From Promethearchaeia archaeon (lineage in GTDB: Archaea > Asgardarchaeota > Lokiarchaeia > Sigyniarchaeales > SOKP01): a stretch of 47,129 bases of DNA. The notes under the pieces are model-generated. The model searched no databases. It was not told the origin of the DNA and was given only the letters and a program-made list of their open reading frames with translations. The stretch covers positions 1-47,129 of the forward strand of contig JAHQWJ010000034.1 in assembly GCA_029856125.1 (NCBI GenBank), written 5' to 3'. Both the position numbers and the translations under genes were made by a program. Below, one piece after another: positions 34,220 through 43,759 of the stretch. Position 1 is the stretch's first letter; each line of letters starts with the position of its first letter.

Positions 34220-36100
34220 ATGGATTTGCATAAAAATCGATTAAGCCAAATTTTTACACCTGATTATATAGCGGAGTTCATGGTTAAAAACATTAAGCAA
34301 CATTATTTTTCATCACGTAATGGGTCTACCATTGATAAGATTAAGGTTCTCGAACCTAGTGCAGGTAAGGGAATCTTTCTTAAATATTTATTAAGCGAAG
34401 GATTTACTAATATTACTGCCTATGAATTAGATCAAAATTTAAAAATACCTCTTTTAAAAAGTTATCCGGATATCGAGTTTAAATTTGAGAATTTCTTAGG
34501 ATCAGATGTTAACGAAAAATTTGATATCATTATAGGAAATCCGCCTTATTTAGGACAAAACTACAACGCTCAAATTTTTCAAGAGCTTGTAAAGAACTAT
34601 TCGATTTGTAAAAAATATTTCGTTGGAAATATGGATTTATTTTATTTTTTCATTCATTTAGGAATAGATAAATTAAAACCGGGAGGATTATTATCATTTA
34701 TCACAACTAATTACTGGCTAACTAAATCAAAAAAGACTGGGATAAAGTTTCTTAAGCCTCACATTACAAACGATTGCTTCATGATACATTATATTGATTT
34801 ATCAAAGATTAAAGTTTTTAAAGACGCTAAAGGTCAGCATAATTGTATTTTTGTACTTCAAAAAAAGTACGCGAATGAAAAACATAAGAAAATCGATAAA
34901 ATTATTGATGTAATTCAATTAAAACAGCGAACTAACCATTTTAATGAAAAGTCAAATGGAAAACTCTTTACAGATATATTAAACAACCAAAATTCCCCAT
35001 ATTTGTTAAACTACACCTCAGCAATGACAAATAAAGATTTATCTAAAAAAAACAGCTGGATTTTAAAGTATCCTCTTGATGTAAAGAATGTTGTTGAACA
35101 GATTGAGAAGCATTGTAGGTTTAATGGGAGCACATCACATCTAACTGATTTTTTTGTCATTCGAAATGGGCTAATTCTGATTAAAGATGAAATTTTCATA
35201 TTAAAGGAGAATGAGAGCCTCAAAATTGTCGATACGGACATGTTTATCAAGATTGACAAAACTTTCGTAAAACTAAGCGATGAGGAAAAACAAAAACTAA
35301 AAAAAATATTTAAGAGTAAAGTCATACGGCCGTTCTCTTATGACAAGAGTGATTTTTCAGGTTATCTAATCTATTTTGATAAGAATGAATTTAAAAATCA
35401 AAACTTAACAATACGAAATGAACTAATAAAGGAGAAATATCCTAATCTAACAACATATTTAAATCAATACAAAGGAGACCTTGAAAATATACTGAGGAAT
35501 GCCAAAGAAAATATTAAAGACATTTATTTTCCACGAAGAGGAAGCTTAATTACTCAGTATGATATTGAAGATAGAAGAAAATTAGTTAATCTCGAACCTT
35601 ACTATGATAAGGAACCTAAGATATTTTTTAGTTACATTTCCAATTCAAATTCATTTGGATATACTAAAGATTCGTATTATGCTACCTCTGATACTTATTT
35701 CTTATGGGGAAGGGAAGGGAAGAACGACATAGATTACTTATTTCTTCTTGCTTATCTTAACTCGAAAATTATGAAATTTTTATTTTTAGCAAAAAATATA
35801 ATGATAAAGAGGAGCAAGACTAAATTGGAAGAAGAAATTCCAATCCCTAACACCTCTCTATTTAACTCTAAATATCAACTAGAATTAATTGATTTAATTC
35901 GATATTTCACTTCAAATGTAACTCAAAATATAGTTTCCATAGATGAAACCATATTATATAAATTAAGAGAAATATCTCCTAATACTTTTTCTCAAATCCG
36001 AAATGAAAAATATCCCCGAAGGATAATAGATATCTTACTTTTTAAACTATTTGGTTTAGCGGAGGAGGATATAGATCTTTTGATAGAGAAATACTACTAG
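34220..36100 (+). CDS. Eco57I/TaqI-type N6-adenine DNA methyltransferase, orphan
   Basis: A 626-aa methyltransferase. The N-terminal motif QIFTPDYIAEFM (10-21), the SAM-binding motif EPSAGKG (45-51) and the catalytic NPPY (107-110) identify a gamma-class m6A enzyme. Residues about 410-600 correspond to a TaqI-like specificity domain (DIYFPRRGSLI, ATSDTYFLWG, AYLNSKIMKFLFLAKN). The QxFTP motif is only ten residues from the start, so there is no N-terminal nuclease domain as in fused type IIG enzymes. No restriction gene is adjacent. It is therefore an orphan methyltransferase or the modification half of a separated system. ATG 34220. Confidence 0.88.
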   Translation: MDLHKNRLSQIFTPDYIAEFMVKNIKQHYFSSRNGSTIDKIKVLEPSAGKGIFLKYLLSEGFTNITAYELDQNLKIPLLKSYPDIEFKFENFLGSDVNEKFDIIIGNPPYLGQNYNAQIFQELVKNYSICKKYFVGNMDLFYFFIHLGIDKLKPGGLLSFITTNYWLTKSKKTGIKFLKPHITNDCFMIHYIDLSKIKVFKDAKGQHNCIFVLQKKYANEKHKKIDKIIDVIQLKQRTNHFNEKSNGKLFTDILNNQNSPYLLNYTSAMTNKDLSKKNSWILKYPLDVKNVVEQIEKHCRFNGSTSHLTDFFVIRNGLILIKDEIFILKENESLKIVDTDMFIKIDKTFVKLSDEEKQKLKKIFKSKVIRPFSYDKSDFSGYLIYFDKNEFKNQNLTIRNELIKEKYPNLTTYLNQYKGDLENILRNAKENIKDIYFPRRGSLITQYDIEDRRKLVNLEPYYDKEPKIFFSYISNSNSFGYTKDSYYATSDTYFLWGREGKNDIDYLFLLAYLNSKIMKFLFLAKNIMIKRSKTKLEEEIPIPNTSLFNSKYQLELIDLIRYFTSNVTQNIVSIDETILYKLREISPNTFSQIRNEKYPRRIIDILLFKLFGLAEEDIDLLIEKYY

Positions 36101-36116
36101 AAGAGAGAATAAGAAG

Positions 36117-37175
36117 CTAACCGAATGATATACCTCCTGATTTTGTTAACAATCTCAAATCATCCCATAAATAACTTGTGTCGATCATTGTGGGAGAATT
36201 ACAGCTATAACATTTCTCACTCTCTTTAATGAATCTAACAAATTGAGGAAGTTGCAACACTTCACTGACAGAAGATTGTCGCAAATTAGCTAAAGGTTTA
36301 TCGATCTGAAGACAATTTTCAATGTCTCCATTATAGTTTACAAACATGAAAACTTTTTTCGTATGGCATATGTATTGTTTTTTACCACCAATAAAGTGGT
36401 TTAGATACATTTCTGAATTTAGTATTTTTGAACCGTTCTTTTTAGCGTCTAAAATTCTTTCAAATGCTTTACTAATATCTTTATCACTCGCATAAAGCAT
36501 CCCTTTCTCATCTACATCACCGTGTGAATAATGTCGGATAGTATTAATTACATTAAAAGCTACAGGAATTCCAATTTTATCTGATAAAATTATCATTTCC
36601 TCAACACGATTTATATTATATTTACTAATTGTAAAGCTAAATTGAAGTGAAATCAATGGATAGCTTTCTTTAATGATCGGAACAGAATTCATTATTTTAT
36701 CATACAATCCAGGTAACCTTCTAATCTGATCATGTTCTTCCGCTCTAGGGGAGTCCAGAGAGATAAGAATAAAATTTATATCGTCTCCAAATTCTTTGAT
36801 TTTATCTGGAAGGAACCAACCATTCGTCACTATCCCAACAATTGTAAACTTTAGATCCCTTTTTACAAATTTAATAATCTCAGTAATATCTTTTCTAATG
36901 AGGGGTTCTCCACCCCATAGAATAGTTACTACAAATCCTGCTTCCTTTGCTTCCGAATAAATACGCTTAATTTCCTCAAGAGTTAGTTCATCTTTTTTCA
37001 TATTGTTTTTCCAAAGACAAGTTTCACAATCGCAATTACACTTTAAGGTTGTTAGAAAGTGAAATATAAATGGCTTTCCATTCTTCTCCTTAGCAGTTTT
37101 TGCAGCTAGCGCTAATTCGGCAATTTGCTGTTTTTTCTTTCTTTTAATTTGTTTATTAATTAACTCTTGTTCCAT
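36117..37175 (-). CDS. Radical SAM protein with SPASM/twitch-like C-terminus
   Basis: A 352-aa radical SAM enzyme. The [4Fe-4S]/SAM motif is CNCDCETC (C46, C50, C53; CxxxCxxC), with GGEP at about 84-87 and a TIM-barrel core. The C-terminus has a partial auxiliary-cluster region (ENCLQ, then EKCYSCNSP), as in MoaA/PqqE-like SPASM or twitch proteins. A basic N-terminal helix (residues 1-30) precedes the barrel. The reaction is unknown; relatives modify peptides or cofactors. The gene is divergent from the MetE-like gene 67 bases away and convergent with the methyltransferase gene. Confidence 0.85.
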   Translation of the reverse strand: MEQELINKQIKRKKKQQIAELALAAKTAKEKNGKPFIFHFLTTLKCNCDCETCLWKNNMKKDELTLEEIKRIYSEAKEAGFVVTILWGGEPLIRKDITEIIKFVKRDLKFTIVGIVTNGWFLPDKIKEFGDDINFILISLDSPRAEEHDQIRRLPGLYDKIMNSVPIIKESYPLISLQFSFTISKYNINRVEEMIILSDKIGIPVAFNVINTIRHYSHGDVDEKGMLYASDKDISKAFERILDAKKNGSKILNSEMYLNHFIGGKKQYICHTKKVFMFVNYNGDIENCLQIDKPLANLRQSSVSEVLQLPQFVRFIKESEKCYSCNSPTMIDTSYLWDDLRLLTKSGGISFG

Positions 37176-37242
37176 AAATATATCTGTTATAAAGGATTAT
37201 TTATGATTAACGAAATTAGTGCTTTTAGTTAATTGATTTTTA

Positions 37243-38295
37243 ATGGATGGATTTCCCCAATTTGACGATGTAGGCAGTTTTCCTTTACCAGACTACATCG
37301 ACTTTGACAAGTTCACGCAGTTTTATTGGGTTGCTTACAAGGGAATTGTAAATAACGCCAATATTTTTGAGAATAGGGGGATTTATAATTTTTTCATCCA
37401 TCCGTTTCTCCAATCGTTTCAGCTAAAATTAAATGCGGGGGTAGAGGTAATCAACTACCCCCAACATATGGATATGTATACCCAATTTTTAAAACCTATC
37501 GAAGATTATGCAATTGAGCCCTCTTTGATTGACCCCAAAAAAGGAATTATTCCTGAACTCTTTATATTAGACTCTTTTGCGAAAGATTATTATGAAAGAA
37601 CTGGAAATGCTCTAAAAATAAAAGTATGTATTACTGGACCCATAGAATTATACATAAAAAAACACGGTTTTACTTTATATCCAGATATTGTGTTCAATTT
37701 TGCAAAGTCTTTAAACAGCATATTGAAAAAATCAATAAAGAACACTAAATATATTCAACATTCAATAATCTCGATTGATGAACCTTCATTTGGGTATGTT
37801 GACATGTTTAATATTGAAGAAGATGACTTGATTAAAGCATTTGATAAAACTGTGGAAGGCATAGACGACCTTATCCAAATCCACCTTCACACTTTAAATA
37901 AATTCACAATTCCTATTCAAACAAAAAGTATTGACGTAATCACATGTGAATATGCCTCTGATCATTCTAATATCATTCCAAAAAATGAATTAGAAAAGTA
38001 TGATAAATTCATACGTGTTGGTATCACGAGAACGAATATCAACAGCATAATGGCAGAGAAATTGGATGCGGGGGCCTCACTTGATGAATTTAAAACGTTT
38101 GAAGGCACTATGAGCTTAATTGATTCAGAAAAATTCATCAAAAAAAATCTGCTTTTTGCTCTTAAACATTATGACGATAGAGTTAAATTTGTAGGCCCCG
38201 ATTGTGGACTCAAAGGATGGAACCCACCTCAAGTTGCTTACGAATTACTAAGAAGAACTTATAAAGTCATTAAGGATGTTAGAAACGTGATATAG
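37243..38295 (+). CDS. MetE-like (UROD/MetE superfamily) methyltransferase
   Basis: A 350-aa protein resembling the C-terminal catalytic half of cobalamin-independent methionine synthase, as in short archaeal MetE. Seen: VGSFPLP at the start, KVCITGPIEL, SIDEPSFGYVD, a probable zinc-ligand region IQIHLHTL, the Glu in DVITCEYASD and the final-ligand motif GPDCGLKGW. In MetE the first zinc region is HxC; here the position that should be Cys appears to be Leu (HLHTL), so the metal site or substrate may differ. It likely transfers a methyl group to a thiol from a corrinoid or pterin. ATG 37243, divergent from the radical SAM gene. Confidence 0.78.
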   Translation: MDGFPQFDDVGSFPLPDYIDFDKFTQFYWVAYKGIVNNANIFENRGIYNFFIHPFLQSFQLKLNAGVEVINYPQHMDMYTQFLKPIEDYAIEPSLIDPKKGIIPELFILDSFAKDYYERTGNALKIKVCITGPIELYIKKHGFTLYPDIVFNFAKSLNSILKKSIKNTKYIQHSIISIDEPSFGYVDMFNIEEDDLIKAFDKTVEGIDDLIQIHLHTLNKFTIPIQTKSIDVITCEYASDHSNIIPKNELEKYDKFIRVGITRTNINSIMAEKLDAGASLDEFKTFEGTMSLIDSEKFIKKNLLFALKHYDDRVKFVGPDCGLKGWNPPQVAYELLRRTYKVIKDVRNVI

Positions 38296-38490
38296 ATTGA
38301 TTAAAACTATTTATTTGCGATTTCTGTGTTGTAAATTATAGATAATCTAATTAATGATGTAAAATTCAGTTATACTTAATTTCTTGAGTATCCCTCTTAT
38401 TATATTTATAACTTTTTTGGAAAAAAAAAATAGAAATTAATATACTTCTAATCAAAATATAAAACAAAAACCAATACAATATAATAAAAA

Positions 38491-39084
38491 ATGATAATAG
38501 ATCATTTGAACCAAACTATTCAATTAAAAATATGTTATTTTGGGCCCGCGTTAAGTGGGAAGACGACGACTCTTAAATCCTTATTCAAACACTTTGGAAA
38601 AGAGGATAGCGTATTAAGTATTGAAAGTAGTATAAGAAGAACTCTATTCTTTGACTATGGTACAATTTCATTCGAAAATAAGCAATGGCGGCTTAAAATT
38701 CATATCTATTCAACAACTGGTCAAGATTTCTACATAATCACCCGACCTGTAACGCTACAAGGGATAGATGGAATCGTTTTCGTTGCTGACTCTCAGCAAT
38801 CCGCTTATTATCGAAATTTAACATCGTGGAATGAATTGTACAACTACTTCGAAGAATATTTCATTAAACTACCAAAAATTTTAGCTTTTAATAAACAGGA
38901 TTTGCACGAAAAGTTTAATTCAACCGATTTCTTAGAAAATATCAATTCTTTCAAACTTAAGAACTTTAAAACGAAGAAGACAGTAGCTCTTCATGGATAT
39001 GGCGTTGTAGAAACTTTTGAAGAGCTTATCGAACTTATGTTGAAAAAAATATACAAATCCCAAATTGTATCAATTTTCGATTAA
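38491..39084 (+). CDS. MglA-like small GTPase
   Basis: A 197-aa GTPase whose motifs match the MglA family (prokaryotic polarity and regulatory GTPases). P-loop GPALSGKT (18-25), switch II region YSTTGQDFYIITRPVTLQG (73-91; MglA typically has TVPGQ..Y..TR), VFVADSQ (97-102) and G4 NKQD (134-137). The Gly-Gln of G3 is kept, but the usual Asp/Pro before it are Thr. There is no C-terminal extension or lipidation site. No MglB/roadblock gene is adjacent. ATG 38491 is preceded by an AT-rich 195-bp region. Role unknown; Asgard genomes carry many such GTPases. Confidence 0.82.
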   Translation: MIIDHLNQTIQLKICYFGPALSGKTTTLKSLFKHFGKEDSVLSIESSIRRTLFFDYGTISFENKQWRLKIHIYSTTGQDFYIITRPVTLQGIDGIVFVADSQQSAYYRNLTSWNELYNYFEEYFIKLPKILAFNKQDLHEKFNSTDFLENINSFKLKNFKTKKTVALHGYGVVETFEELIELMLKKIYKSQIVSIFD

Positions 39085-39237
39085 GTGGCTTATCAGTCTT
39101 AAAATAAATCCGATTTATTAATCTAAGGGTTACTTATTTCAAAATCTTATTTCTGATTTTTAAATTATTATTGAATAAATAAAATGATTGAAACTCAATT
39201 TTTAAGTCTACACTGCTTATTTTTAAAAAACAATAAG

Positions 39238-39245
39238 TTTTTATA
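39238..39245 (+). promoter_or_regulatory. Box A (TATA) of the hsp20-cdc48 operon
   Basis: TTTTTATA, predicting a transcript start near 39268-39273, immediately at the left edge of the inverted repeat 39273-39293. The leader ends with AAAAAAGGTGA before GTG 39323. Confidence 0.55.
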
Positions 39246-39272
39246 GCCTTTTTGACATATTACAATTGAGTG

Positions 39273-39293
39273 TTGTCAACCGATTGTTGACAA
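39273..39293. promoter_or_regulatory. Palindromic putative heat-shock operator
   Basis: Perfect 8-bp arms TTGTCAAC and GTTGACAA with a 5-base spacer (CGATT), placed at the expected transcript start of the hsp20 operon. This is the position at which the Pyrococcus repressor Phr blocks polymerase recruitment. The operon itself encodes a Phr-like protein. Confidence 0.6.
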
Positions 39294-39322
39294 AACCATA
39301 AAAATCAAAAAAGGTGATATTT

Positions 39323-39946
39323 GTGTCAGATGAGTATGATGATGAGTATACGGATTTTTTAGAGCGTATCAAGAAATATTTTAATTTAGACCAAGGAGCT
39401 TTTGATGTGGATTTCTTATTTTTACCTGAACCGAATTTTGATCCAAAGACAAATCGTAATGATGATAAGTTTCAAGGCTTTAAAGTCACTTATCATTTCG
39501 AATCTGGAATGGATAAACCAGAAATAAAAGTTGAAGGTAATATTGACAAAAAAAAGCTTCAGGAATATTTAAAGACATTTGATCTATCTAAACATCCACA
39601 AATTAAACGGTTAAATCCTTCAAGTAATAGGCAAGCTATTGATGTAGGTACGCTTTCTTTACAACCTAATTCCAAAAAAGAAGATTCATTAACAAAAGAT
39701 TCTTATTTTGAGATAAATTTTCATGAAGATTCTGCTGAAATTATTATCGAAGCACCAGGAATTGAAAAAGGGCATATTTTACTAAGTTTAAGCGAGGATG
39801 GGAGAACTCTTAGAGTATCAATTGAAATCAATTTCATTAATATTAAAAGAGAGATATTATTACCTTTTGAGTCTACAATGGACGACCACATTTTAGAAGT
39901 TAATAACGGAATAGTAACGGTTATAATGCAAAAGAAGAAAGTTTGA
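39323..39946 (+). CDS. Hsp20-like small heat shock protein with N-terminal extra domain
   Basis: A 207-aa protein. The C-terminal third (about 130-207: [63 protein letters not shown]) is an alpha-crystallin-type beta domain. Residues 1-110 form an archaeal N-terminal extension ([31 protein letters not shown]). It lacks a C-terminal I-x-I motif. The frame is open from GTG 39314, but the AAAAAAGGTGA leader points to GTG 39323 (MSDEYDDEY). It acts as a holdase for unfolding proteins. Cdc48 is 13 bases downstream. This neighbourhood is common in archaea and supports a shared quality-control role. Confidence 0.85.
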   Translation: MSDEYDDEYTDFLERIKKYFNLDQGAFDVDFLFLPEPNFDPKTNRNDDKFQGFKVTYHFESGMDKPEIKVEGNIDKKKLQEYLKTFDLSKHPQIKRLNPSSNRQAIDVGTLSLQPNSKKEDSLTKDSYFEINFHEDSAEIIIEAPGIEKGHILLSLSEDGRTLRVSIEINFINIKREILLPFESTMDDHILEVNNGIVTVIMQKKKV

Positions 39947-39959
39947 GTGTGATTACAAA

Positions 39960-42278
39960 ATGAGTGAAATTTCAAGTGGTATAGAAGGAAAAGATAATAA
40001 ACTTAGAGTAAAAGACGCTTTCAAGGACGATTCTGGACAAGGCAGAATTAGGATTGACGCTGAAGTCGTAAAAAAGTTGAAACTAAAAAATGGTGATGCA
40101 ATAGAGATATCTAACCCCATTTCAAAATCAACAACTGCAGCATTATTATTTCCAAGTAAACCTGAAGATAACGGAACTGGTATTATTAGACTTGATCCTT
40201 TTTTAAGAAGAAACATCGACGCTACGATTGATGATTATGTAGAAGTTCGTAAAATTAAAGCTGCTCTAGCAGAAAAGGTCGTCTTTGCCAGCTTATCAGA
40301 ATCAGTTATAATCAGTCCTCGACAATTAAATAAACTATTAGAAAACAGAGTTGTTACTAAAAACGACATCTTGAGTTTTTATGCAAATTATAACAAGAAA
40401 TACGATATGATCGTAGTTGATTTCCAACCAAGAACGGATGCAGTGAGAATCCATCTAAAAACAGAAATTAGGTTAAGTGAAAAAACACATAAAGAATTAA
40501 TAGAGAGAGAAAAAGCTAGAGTAAGTTATGAGGATATTGGTGGATTAGCAAATGAAATTCAGAGAATTCGTGAGATGATCGAATTACCAATAAAACATCC
40601 AGAATTATTCAAAAGAATAGGAATCGACCCCCCTAAAGGTGTTTTATTACACGGTCCTCCTGGAACAGGGAAAACTCTATTAGCCAGAGCAGTTGCATTT
40701 GAAACTGAAGCCCATTTTATAACAATTAGCGGTCCTGAAATCATGAGTAAATTTTATGGACAAAGCGAACAAAATTTAAGAGACATCTTCGATGACGCTA
40801 AAAAAAACGCGCCTTCAATCATTTTTATTGACGAATTAGATTCTATTGCACCAAAAAGAGGTGAAGTAACTGGAGAGGTAGAAAGAAGAGTTGTAGCTCA
40901 GTTATTATCTTTACTCGATGGATTAGAAGGGAGAGGGGAAATTATCGTCATAGGCGCTACGAACCGGGTTAATGATATAGATATTGCGTTGAGAAGACCC
41001 GGTAGATTTGATAAAGAAATCGAAATAGGGGTACCAGATACTGATGGACGTTACGAAATCTTGCAAATTCATACTCGAGGTATGCCATTATCTAAAGATG
41101 TTGATTTAAGAACATTAGCAGAGAGGACCCATGGTTTTGTTGGTGCTGATGTTGAAGCTTTAGCTAAAGAAGCAGCACTGTTAGCTATAAGAGAGATACT
41201 TCCAAATATCGATTTAGATAAACCGATTCCCTTTGAAGTTTTAAATTCTATAAAAATTATAATGGAAAACTTTACTTCTGCATTACATAATATAGAACCT
41301 TCAGCATTAAGAGAAGTAGTAATTTCTCAACCTAAAGAAACATGGGAAGATGTAGGTGGCTTGGAAGACGCTAAATTACAATTAAGAGAAATAATCGAGT
41401 GGCCTTTAAAGTATCCTGAACTATACACGCATTTAAATTCAAAACCACCAAGTGGAATTTTACTATATGGACCCCCTGGAACGGGTAAGACATTATTAGC
41501 TAAAGCACTAGCCCATGAAAGCGAAGTTAACTTTATCTCAGTGAAGGGACCCGAATTTCTTTCCAAATGGGTTGGGGAGAGCGAAAAAGCTGTAAGAGAA
41601 ACCTTTAGGAAAGCAAGAGCTGCGTCTCCTTGTATCATATTTTTTGATGAAATTGACGCAATAGCTGGAAAGAGGGGTAGATCTGGAAGCTCCGAGGTTA
41701 CTGATCAAGTGATTTCTCAATTATTAACCGAAATGGATGGTTTAGAGGATTTAAAAGGAGTTATTTTACTTGCAGCTACTAACAGACCCGATATGCTAGA
41801 CCCTGCTCTACTTCGATCCGGTAGGTTTGGTAGGCACGTCGAGATTAGCATTCCAGATTTCGAAACGCGAAAGGAAATATTCAAGATTCACCTCAAGAAT
41901 AAACCCTTGGCAGAGGATGTGAATTTTGATAAACTCGCTGAAGCTTTAGAAGATTATACGGGGGCTGATATCCAAGCAATTGCTGAGGAAGCTACTTTAT
42001 TAACAATTCGAAAGGCAATTCCCACCTTTAATAAGAAGAAAGTAGAGTTACAAGAGCTCAAGGATCATCTGGAACAATTGCAATCAGAAAAAGGCAATGA
42101 GACTGCTATTCAGGAGGTAGAAAATAGAATCGATAAAGCTCAATCAGAAATAGTAGCTAAAATCGAAATTAAACATGAAGAATTCAATGAAGCGATCGAT
42201 AAAATTATAAGAGGAGCTGATAGGGCGAAAAAAGTCCACGATCAATATTCAAAAGAGTCAGACGATATGTATAGATAA
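39960..42278 (+). CDS. Cdc48/VAT-type AAA+ ATPase
   Basis: A 772-aa archaeal p97 homologue: unfoldase for protein degradation and complex remodelling. The N-domain (about 10-185) has the double-psi barrel region ([21 protein letters not shown]). D1 has Walker A GPPGTGKT (232-239), Walker B IIFIDELD and the SRH with [13 protein letters not shown]2 has Walker A GPPGTGKT (about 504-511), FFDEIDAI and [11 protein letters not shown]. After the second AAA domain comes a Glu/Lys-rich coiled-coil insert (about 695-745). The C-terminus reads DDMYR, a hydrophobic-Tyr-x ending like the HbYX tail used to dock on the 20S proteasome. It is cotranscribed with hsp20, 13 bases apart. Confidence 0.95.
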   Translation: MSEISSGIEGKDNKLRVKDAFKDDSGQGRIRIDAEVVKKLKLKNGDAIEISNPISKSTTAALLFPSKPEDNGTGIIRLDPFLRRNIDATIDDYVEVRKIKAALAEKVVFASLSESVIISPRQLNKLLENRVVTKNDILSFYANYNKKYDMIVVDFQPRTDAVRIHLKTEIRLSEKTHKELIEREKARVSYEDIGGLANEIQRIREMIELPIKHPELFKRIGIDPPKGVLLHGPPGTGKTLLARAVAFETEAHFITISGPEIMSKFYGQSEQNLRDIFDDAKKNAPSIIFIDELDSIAPKRGEVTGEVERRVVAQLLSLLDGLEGRGEIIVIGATNRVNDIDIALRRPGRFDKEIEIGVPDTDGRYEILQIHTRGMPLSKDVDLRTLAERTHGFVGADVEALAKEAALLAIREILPNIDLDKPIPFEVLNSIKIIMENFTSALHNIEPSALREVVISQPKETWEDVGGLEDAKLQLREIIEWPLKYPELYTHLNSKPPSGILLYGPPGTGKTLLAKALAHESEVNFISVKGPEFLSKWVGESEKAVRETFRKARAASPCIIFFDEIDAIAGKRGRSGSSEVTDQVISQLLTEMDGLEDLKGVILLAATNRPDMLDPALLRSGRFGRHVEISIPDFETRKEIFKIHLKNKPLAEDVNFDKLAEALEDYTGADIQAIAEEATLLTIRKAIPTFNKKKVELQELKDHLEQLQSEKGNETAIQEVENRIDKAQSEIVAKIEIKHEEFNEAIDKIIRGADRAKKVHDQYSKESDDMYR

Positions 42279-42311
42279 TATAAGGTAATAAACGAGAATG
42301 AAGTGATGTAG

Positions 42312-43097
42312 ATGGAAATAGAAAAAAATGATCAAAACAAACAATTCATAAGTTTAGATAATCTATTAGAAATTTTAGGTAATCCGACTAGACGGATTAT
42401 ATTGTCTAAATTAGCAAAAGTTCCACACTCCACTTCGGAATTATCTAAAATTTTAGGCATTTCGAGACAAGCAGTACACAGTCAGTTAGAGATTTTAAGC
42501 TCTAATGAGGTTCTTGAGAGAATAGGGGATGAAAAGCGCGGAGGGAAATACAGAATAAAAAGCAATCTTTCTATAAGGATTGATATAACACCAGATTATT
42601 ATAAAATCAAATATACCATGTCTCAAATCGACAACGAAGCAAAATCTATTAATCTTAAAGACATTGGATGTTCTACCAAATTTGAAAGCATTAAATCTCC
42701 TGATGACAAAATAAGATATTTAGGGCAACAGATTAGAGATAGTGAGAAAAATCTTAAGATCTTAGAAGGAGAAAGAAGTAAATTACTACAAAATAAAGAG
42801 TGCTTTATCATCGAACTTAAAAATATCATTAATCAAACATACCAAAAACATTTCCTAAAATCAAAATCGGAAGTCGAAAATCTAGAACGGGAAATTTTCT
42901 ACACTTTATTTTATAATCCAGCACAATTTCGCAAAAGAATTAGCATTGACAAACTTATAGATAATTTATTTTTCTCTAATTTAGATAATTTTACGAGAGA
43001 ATCTAAAGTAACAAATGTTAAAACCCTACTGAAAGATATGTCCTCCTTTATGGATTTTCTTTGGGAGGATGATGATGATTGGTTCTTTGATTTTTAA
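42312..43097 (+). CDS. Phr-like ArsR-family heat-shock regulator
   Basis: A 261-aa DNA-binding protein. Residues 15-75 form a winged helix of the ArsR type (LLEILGNPTRRIILSKLAKV, TSELSKILGISRQAVHSQLEIL, ERIGDEKRGGKYRIKSNLSI). The middle and C-terminal parts (about 125-190) are coiled coil (RDSEKNLKILEGERSKLLQN). The layout and the LLEILGNPTRR opening resemble Pyrococcus Phr, the repressor of hsp20 and AAA+ genes, though this protein is about 60 aa longer with an acidic tail (LWEDDDDWFF). Located 33 bases after cdc48 in the same operon, it is the prime candidate for the 39273-39293 operator. Confidence 0.82.
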   Translation: MEIEKNDQNKQFISLDNLLEILGNPTRRIILSKLAKVPHSTSELSKILGISRQAVHSQLEILSSNEVLERIGDEKRGGKYRIKSNLSIRIDITPDYYKIKYTMSQIDNEAKSINLKDIGCSTKFESIKSPDDKIRYLGQQIRDSEKNLKILEGERSKLLQNKECFIIELKNIINQTYQKHFLKSKSEVENLEREIFYTLFYNPAQFRKRISIDKLIDNLFFSNLDNFTRESKVTNVKTLLKDMSSFMDFLWEDDDDWFFDF

Positions 43098-43163
43098 AAC
43101 CGGATTAGTAACGCTATTTGTTTTTATTTAAAAATAAAAAAAAGTATTATTTCGAGGTGCTAA

Positions 43164-43664
43164 ATGAACCTACAAGAATTAAAACAACAGATGCCCGAAA
43201 TTTTCGAACATGTTAAAAAAGATGTGAAAAAGATAATGGGTCGTCACCGGGCGGGTTTGAGCTTAGGATTAGCCGAAATGGGTATGTTTCGAGGTGGTTT
43301 CATAGGCGGAATGCATTTTCATCCTGGTACGGAAATTGTTATAAACACATCTCCGTTAAAAATCATATTGGAATCACAACCGTATGAAATAATTTGGGCA
43401 TATACTTATCACATTTTATTACACGAATACATTCATTCGTTAGGAGTTATTGATGAGCAAAAGTGCAGAACGATTGCCCTCAATATTAGTGAAGAAATCT
43501 TCAAGGACACTAACCATCCAGCATTGATTCTCGCAAGAAATGGAATCGGTGTATTTATACCAGATTTGAAAATAATTTTTGTACCTCCTGAACGAAGACC
43601 GGATGGCATGCCAATAGAATTTGTAAGTGGTTTCGATAGAGAGAGTCAGTCCTATTTTTCTTAA
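43164..43664 (+). CDS. Putative zinc metalloprotease (HExxH), heat-shock operon
   Basis: A 166-aa protein with HEYIH (87-91) in a helix (YTYHILLHEYIHSLGVIDEQ), a classic zincin motif; the third ligand may be Glu110 or Glu111 in the following helix (RTIALNISEE). The N-terminal part contains a Gly/Met-rich stretch (GLAEMGMFRGGFIGGMHFHPG), and the C-terminal part is beta-rich. No transmembrane or signal segment. The family is not one I can name. GAGGTG at 43154-43159 precedes ATG 43164, 66 bases after the Phr-like gene, probably in the same transcript. That suggests a proteolytic or quality-control job, but activity is unproven. Confidence 0.75.
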   Translation: MNLQELKQQMPEIFEHVKKDVKKIMGRHRAGLSLGLAEMGMFRGGFIGGMHFHPGTEIVINTSPLKIILESQPYEIIWAYTYHILLHEYIHSLGVIDEQKCRTIALNISEEIFKDTNHPALILARNGIGVFIPDLKIIFVPPERRPDGMPIEFVSGFDRESQSYFS

Positions 43665-43759
43665 CTTTTATTGCTATTTTTGTTTAAGAGTTAAAATTAT
43701 TTAATCAGCGTAATTTATTTTAATTAGAAATTTATATTAAAGTTCTCGGGAGAATCAAA

